A stretch of DNA of 26,677 nt from Bacteroidales bacterium UBA6229 (GTDB lineage: Bacteria > Bacteroidota > Bacteroidia > Bacteroidales > F082). Made by a program: the position numbers and the translations under genes. The notes beneath the pieces were generated by a model. It was not told where the DNA came from and made no database searches. It worked only from the letters and a program-made list of their open reading frames with translations. Location: positions 1 through 26,677 of the forward strand of contig DJWN01000139.1 of the NCBI GenBank assembly GCA_002440975.1, in the 5' to 3' direction. Positions within the stretch are counted from its first letter, which is position 1, and each line of letters opens with the position of its first letter. Below, piece by piece: positions 24,901 to 26,677 of the stretch.

Positions 24901-26565
24901 ATGAAACATTTTACTTTACTCTTTTTATTGAGTATTTTTTTCCTTCCTTCGATCAATGCGCAGATTGCTCCGGATAAGTACTGGGTGCAGTTTACAGATA
25001 AGGAAGGCACACCTTATTCACTGGATGCACCGGAAGAATTTTTAACTGAGCGTGCCATTCAACGCAGGTTAATCCAAGGAATTGAGTATGACGAAACTGA
25101 TTTACCTGTTAACCCTGATTACCTTAGTGGTGTGGCTAATACCGGAGCCAATCTTCTTTATGTTTCCAAATGGATCAATGGTGTAAGTATCGAAACTACA
25201 GATATTGAGGTGCTTGAAGCGATTGCTGCTTTGCCTTATGTGGCCGGAACACGCAAAATTGCCTCAGCTGAGGCCGGAACTACGCAGAAATCTTTTTTTG
25301 AGAATGAAAAGTATGATATTACAGTTGAGCCTTTGAATAGTGAATTAAAAAACTCAAGTATTTTTAACTATGGGTCGGCCTATACTCAAATCAATCAGAT
25401 CAACGGGATTCCGTTGCATGAGAACGGCTATCGCGGACAAGGCATGGTGATTGCAATTTTGGATGGAGGCTTTGACATGGCTGATGTTCATCCGGTATTC
25501 GACAGCTTATGGCAGAATGATCAAATACTGGGCACCAAAGATTTTGTTCATCCCGGTGGAAATGTGTTTTCTGAAAGTTATCATGGAACAGCCGTTTTAA
25601 GTACGATAGGTGCAAATGCTCCCGGACAGATGATCGGCACAGCTCCAAAAGCTTCGTTCTGGCTGCTTCGGTCAGAATATGTTTACAGCGAAAACATAAT
25701 AGAAGAGTATAATTGGGTTTCAGCAGCCGAATTTGCTGATAGTGTGGGTGTTGATGTGATTAATTCTTCCCTTGGATACATTGATTTTGATATGCCTCAT
25801 TGGGATCATACCTATGAAGATATGGATGGCAATACAAATGTAATCACTATAGGTGCTGATAGGGCTGCAAGCAAAGGGATACTGGTGGTGAATAGTGCCG
25901 GAAATGAAGGTTCTACATGGTCATATCCATACATCGGTGCTCCTGCAGACGGATTTGATGTGTTTTCAATTGGTGCCGTCAAAGGCGATGGGGAACGTGC
26001 TTCCTTTAGTTCGATTGGCCCAACCTATGATGGCCGGATCAAACCTGATGTGATGGCTATGGGACAAGGCACTACTGTGGCATCTGGTTCAAATGCTATC
26101 GGACAAAGTAACGGAACATCTTTTTCATCTCCAGTTATTGCAGGCATGTCGGCCTGTTTGTGGCAAGCCAATCCAGGCTTCACCAATCTTGAGATCAAAG
26201 AAGCCATCATGCAAAGTGGCGATCATGTTTTCAATCCTGACGCCTACTATGGTTACGGAATTCCAGATTATGAAGCAGCTAATTCAGTCTTGACAAGTAT
26301 GAGTTCAAAATTGTCTTTGGGAACTCAATTTCTCAAGATTAGCCCGAATCCATTTTCAAATGCAATAGATGTTAAATTATTGATGGATACGGTATTGCAG
26401 GCAAAAGTATTAGATATGTCGGGTCGTAAAATTGTTGCTACTGTGATAAACCGAAACAATCTTGATGATTTCTCTCAAATCCTCAGGCAACTTGATCCTG
26501 GTTTTTACTTATTGATTGTTAGTTCAAATTCTGATTATCAATCATTTAAACTAATCAAAAACTAA
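24901..26565 (+). CDS. Surface/secreted S8 subtilisin-like peptidase with T9SS sorting domain
   Basis: This 554-aa protein has a signal peptide (1-20, cleaved after INA). A propeptide-like region (about 21-160) contains the DAPEEFLTERAIQRR segment common in Bacteroidota subtilases. The S8 catalytic domain follows, with D188 (ILDGGFD), H228 (SYHGTAV), oxyanion N335 (SAGNEG) and nucleophile S407 (NGTSFSSP). The last 85 residues are a type A T9SS C-terminal domain: the ISPNPFSN motif starting near 479, then strand segments ending in QSFKLIKN. It is exported by Sec and then through the type IX system to the surface or medium. It probably degrades protein for nutrition. All triad residues are present. 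Confidence 0.95.
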   Translation: MKHFTLLFLLSIFFLPSINAQIAPDKYWVQFTDKEGTPYSLDAPEEFLTERAIQRRLIQGIEYDETDLPVNPDYLSGVANTGANLLYVSKWINGVSIETTDIEVLEAIAALPYVAGTRKIASAEAGTTQKSFFENEKYDITVEPLNSELKNSSIFNYGSAYTQINQINGIPLHENGYRGQGMVIAILDGGFDMADVHPVFDSLWQNDQILGTKDFVHPGGNVFSESYHGTAVLSTIGANAPGQMIGTAPKASFWLLRSEYVYSENIIEEYNWVSAAEFADSVGVDVINSSLGYIDFDMPHWDHTYEDMDGNTNVITIGADRAASKGILVVNSAGNEGSTWSYPYIGAPADGFDVFSIGAVKGDGERASFSSIGPTYDGRIKPDVMAMGQGTTVASGSNAIGQSNGTSFSSPVIAGMSACLWQANPGFTNLEIKEAIMQSGDHVFNPDAYYGYGIPDYEAANSVLTSMSSKLSLGTQFLKISPNPFSNAIDVKLLMDTVLQAKVLDMSGRKIVATVINRNNLDDFSQILRQLDPGFYLLIVSSNSDYQSFKLIKN

Positions 26566-26580
26566 CGAAGAAATCTTCTA

Positions 26581-26667
26581 TGAAAAAACTTCCCGGACAG
26601 CTTGAAAACCTCAAAGCCTTCAAACAAGCTGAACATTTGGAAAGTTTTTGGAATTATTATTTATAGA
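26581..26667 (+). CDS. Small 28-codon ORF of uncertain reality
   Basis: An ATG 15 bases after the subtilase stop opens a 28-codon frame (MKKLPGQLENLKAF...) ending in TAG before the window edge. The composition is charged and helix-prone, with no signal peptide. It could be a genuine small protein, the disrupted start of a longer gene beyond the edge, or chance. Only 10 bases remain to the right, so this cannot be decided. Confidence 0.25.
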
Positions 26668-26677
26668 GCACTTTTAA

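Noticed and set aside
1..26677. Defence system, CRISPR array, transposon, prophage or tRNA gene
   Set aside because: No direct-repeat arrays, transposase or integrase motifs, terminal inverted repeats or cloverleaf patterns were seen on reading through both strands; all large ORFs fit cellular families.

Overview
The window reads as ordinary chromosome of a Bacteroidota bacterium, probably a Bacteroidales/Marinilabiliales-type relative. The grounds are a subtilase with a C-terminal type IX secretion (T9SS) sorting domain, Bacteroidota-typical families (DUF3078, DUF4293), a Rho factor with a long disordered insertion, moderately low GC, several TTG starts, and repeated promoter -7 boxes of the form TAnnTTTG, the signature of the Bacteroidota primary sigma factor. 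No rRNA, tRNA, CRISPR array, insertion sequence, prophage or recognisable defence island was found.

Layout, left to right. 1-1391 (-) is a broken GT-C glycosyltransferase gene with two in-frame TAA codons, running off the left edge. After a 329-base AT-rich gap comes a plus-strand block (1721-6464): a PatB/MalY-type PLP enzyme, a small outer-membrane barrel protein, a membrane-anchored SRPBCC protein and an ABCB-type ABC exporter. It ends stop-to-stop, with no spacer, against the minus-strand pair ligA (NAD-dependent DNA ligase) and a GT22-like membrane glycosyltransferase (6465-10108). Next is a tight minus-strand unit in the order of transcription: arginine deiminase, class III adenylate cyclase with membrane segments and a probable HAMP region, and an HD-superfamily protein (13836 down to 10172). 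Then come a YbaK/ProX-type prolyl-tRNA deacylase and rho, separated by a clear intrinsic terminator; rho has a well-formed promoter and a leader of about 130 bases.

A plus-strand DUF4293 membrane protein (16644-17114) overlaps tail-to-tail with a minus-strand trio: a TonB-C-domain protein, a DUF3078 outer-membrane protein and a YfcE-type phosphodiesterase. rlmB (+) follows and converges on rplS (-). trmD (-) is ATGA-coupled to an upstream aldehyde dehydrogenase. The right end holds two secreted peptidases on the plus strand: an M1-family metallopeptidase and an S8 subtilase carrying the T9SS tail. A 28-codon ORF follows at the edge.

Most genes are housekeeping: DNA replication and repair, 23S rRNA and tRNA modification, ribosome, transcription termination, envelope proteins and nutrient peptidases. 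The points most worth a second look are the double-nonsense glycosyltransferase, the arginine deiminase/adenylate cyclase/HD gene cluster and the Rho insertion with its leader. I did not find convincing evidence for a wholly undescribed system.
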